Assembly (NCBI GenBank): GCA_029747585.1
Contig: JAPEVF010000710.1
Location: 4,173-22,922 of the forward strand
DNA from: Pleurotus djamor
Taxonomy: Eukaryota; Basidiomycota; Agaricomycetes; Agaricales; Pleurotaceae
Length of the DNA: 18,750 nucleotides
Direction: 5' to 3'
Shown: one piece after another, positions 16,789 to 18,750 of the stretch
Numbering within the stretch: the first letter of the stretch is position 1
Layout of the letters: every line of letters starts with the position of its first letter
The notes under the pieces: model-generated
The model's input: the letters and a program-made list of their open reading frames with translations, nothing else
Database searches by the model: none
Told to the model about the DNA's origin: nothing
Position numbers and translations under genes: made by a program

Positions 16789-18750
16789 TCACGAATCAGC
16801 AAAGTATCTGCTTTGTGGCCGCCCTCCATCCAAGAAGATCTTGCTAAGCGGGCGGTCTCGAGTCGGTCGTTCTCTCCGTCGCCCAGTTCTCATGCTCTTG
16901 AGTGCATTGTCAAAGTCTCCACGACCAATAGACTTCTGTTGGGCGGAAGGTTGCAGATATGATGATGACGTAGTTGAATCGTTCAGAAGTTCTTTCACGG
17001 TCTGAGTATATTTCATTAGTGGCTGAGAAATTATTCGCCTGTTGTGAAACTGGATACTTGCCTTCTCGGCTTGTGGCTCGGGCTCCTGGATTGTTGGCTG
17101 GGATTTAGCCAGTTGCTGTTGGAGATGGTCATCTGACGCAAGGACTTCTGTTGCACATTTCTGTGGGAAGAGTTAGGAAATTAATGGATATAGTACATGA
17201 GTATCTCACCTGCAGAGAGGAGTAGAAGGCGGATATCAAGCCGAAGAAATCCTCAGGTTTGAGGGCTTCTGCTGAGTCACTACTTTCCCCATAATACGCC
17301 AGAAGTGACTTGATCTGGTTATTTACAGAATCACCCATCAACCTGAGCTTGTCGATCTTTGGACTGGTCTCATCAACGAAGGGCTAGTGGGAGGATAATG
17401 GGTAAGTTTGATTCGAAGTAGAAAACACTTGAGGTTCACCTGCATGACAAAAACAAAGCGGTCGCCTTCCAGCGAAGTGCGAACGCCTTTCAATTGGCTG
17501 ATTTCGGACTTGACTTGGCCCAGGCCGGATATCAGACTTGATTGGGTTTGCATCATGGTCTGTAAGGATGCTAGTATAGACTTTTCAATGGTCCGAACTC
17601 TCCACTAAGATATATTACTCACATCTTGAGGCCACATCGAGGGGTCGTATATCTTCGTCTGTTGGAATTAGGGAGGGATCGGTTCGTAAGAGTACCCGTG
17701 CGAGATAATGAAGCAAGGTTGGGCATTTGCTTCCCCCTCGGGCGGTCTTAGTCTCTTGAAGCTGCAAAGGAGTTAATGATGGCATACAGAGGAACGGCGA
17801 TCCTACCTTGGTGAGGGTGTCCAGCTGGAAACCTTTGGCATTTCCGCGGAAAGTCGAACCATTTAAAGCATTTCCAACAGTAAGCACGGCCTAGATGCAT
17901 TGGGTGAGGGATCCGGATAATTAGATGGGTTCGAGTACAGACCTGCAATATATGCTTTAACTTCGAGGACGATCGGACGTCATTAGCCACGGATCTGATT
18001 TCTTGTAATTCACAACATAACTCGTCCAGCTCGACGTCTAGTTTACGACGATATAACATGCATTCCAGTCGCTCGGCAAGACGGGGGATCGTCATGATCT
18101 AGATAATACAAGTCAATTCATTGATCGAACTTATGAGTAATGGCCCACATACCTGGCTGAAATACTGGTCGGATTTAGCGAGTTTGCTGACATCATCGAA
18201 GTCTCGTATACGATTCATCTACAACATTATCAGAGGAAAGAAGTTGATAGCAAGTCGATGGTTACCTCATCCTGAGTTGGAAGTTGTCGGCTGATTGCCT
18301 TCAACTCATCTATGGTGAGTTTGTCATCATTCATGCCAATTAGAGCTTTTTTNGATGTCGCCATAATGCAGCCCAATCCGTGCCAACATAATTGCTGCGT
18401 ATTCAACAGTTAGAGATGAATCAACAATCAAAGAAACCGTACACATACCAACGTTGTTAGCACGGGTGATATCAAGGAGAGTAGTGATGTTCTTCTTGGA
18501 TGATGGGCTGGTGACTTTCGAGGGTGTACTGGGAGCATTTTCTAAAGTAAACGTGTCCTCTAGGTCGTCCATCTTGAAGCTGATGTCTACCGGCTTCTCG
18601 ATCCAGAAGGAAGATGAGACAGCGGGATTGGCCAGCTTGTTCCAGAAGAAGGGCTTCAGTTTCTTCGCAGGTCTTGCAGAACGGACGTTCATGCGGAATG
18701 CTGACGGAGGAGGTACGGGAGGCGGAGGTGGCCCAGGTTGTGACGGTGGG
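16789..18750 (-). CDS. Formin, C-terminal part (FH1 end, FH2, DAD-like tail); 5' end outside window
   Basis: Actin nucleator and processive elongation factor for cables and cytokinetic rings in hyphae. Ten visible exons, in transcription order: 18750-18449, 18394-18266, 18218-18153, 18098-17943, 17890-17807, 17761-17623, 17570-17440, 17383-17210, 17160-17062 and 17001-16789, about 496 residues. The window edge cuts the proline-rich FH1 (QPGPPPPPVPPPS), which is followed by LKPFFWNKL, the FH2 lasso. FH2 core blocks are AIMLARIGLHYGDI, the signature VGNALNGSTFRGNAKGFQLD, TLLHYLARVLLRTDP and ... IDKLRLMGDSVNNQIKSLLAYYGE. The tail RGDFDNALKSMRTGRRRERP is a DAD-like autoinhibitory segment with its basic patch, so Rho-type GTPase control is expected. 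An N at 18353 beside a T6 run adds one base and breaks exon 2 unless removed. The ninth intron is GC-AG. Family assignment is secure; which fungal formin is not decided. Confidence 0.97.
17002..17061 (-). other. GC-AG intron in the formin gene
   Basis: Exon end AAG is followed by GCAAGT (strong consensus for GC donors) at 17061 on the minus strand, and the 60-nt intron ends TACTCAG at 17002. Both flanking exons are phase 0 and continue from a Glu/Pro-rich linker into TVKELLNDS and the DAD-like tail. The only nearby GT (in AAGTAT) gives the wrong phase. Confidence 0.75.
18353..18353 (-). other. Ambiguous extra base next to a homopolymer in formin exon
   Basis: On the minus strand the codons GAC ATC are followed by N and six A, then GCT. 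Dropping one base gives GDIKKALIGMNDDKL, which continues the FH2 homology; keeping all seven breaks the frame. The N is probably a homopolymer-length miscall. Confidence 0.7.

Noticed and set aside
16624..16962. 112-codon plus frame at the formin 3' end
   Set aside because: It is mostly antisense to the last formin exon and its 3' UTR, with no motif.
1..18750. CRISPR array, bacterial operon or prophage features
   Set aside because: Spliceosomal introns in most genes and fungal gene families show eukaryotic nuclear DNA; no regularly spaced repeats were seen.

Overview
The window looks like nuclear DNA of a filamentous basidiomycete, most likely an Agaricomycete. Genes are cut by many 45-70 nt GT-AG introns, they are closely packed on both strands, and the set includes a fungal-type FunK1-like kinase, paired F-box/leucine-rich genes and a formin with an FH1-FH2-DAD layout. 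No species is claimed. Scattered N bases and frame breaks that sit in mononucleotide runs point to a draft assembly with homopolymer errors.

Layout from left to right. (1) 117-1663 (+) is a monocarboxylate-type MFS transporter in four exons. (2) 1749-4451 (-) converges on it. It is a single-exon 900-residue protein with an N-terminal helical segment resembling MLKL/HeLo-type domains, a coiled coil, a CHORD-like Cys/His cluster and a long beta-rich region of unknown function. (3) 4932-6628 and 6853-9610 (+) are two tandem F-box proteins that share intron positions. The first has frame problems. The second carries a 1.13 kb first intron where its sister has 47 nt. (4) 9820-11000 (+) is a dienelactone hydrolase in eight exons with an intact catalytic triad. 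(5) 11373-12464 (+) is a disordered Gly/Pro/Tyr/Ser-rich protein behind a 5'-leader intron. (6) 12937-13550 (+) is a small two-helix membrane protein with LPxY motifs. (7) 13777-16103 (+) is a FunK1-like kinase with one homopolymer frame break, and its 3' end runs into (8) a decayed C-terminal fragment of a LINE-type retrotransposon (16057-16331). (9) 16789-18750 (-) is the C-terminal part of a formin, cut by the window edge, in ten visible exons, one of which follows a GC-AG intron.

The genes do not form one pathway. They mix housekeeping functions (formin, hydrolase, transporter) with lineage-expanded families (F-box, FunK1). The least familiar item is the 900-residue protein at 1749-4451, a possible cell-death or immunity-type architecture. 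That reading is inference from sequence pattern only.
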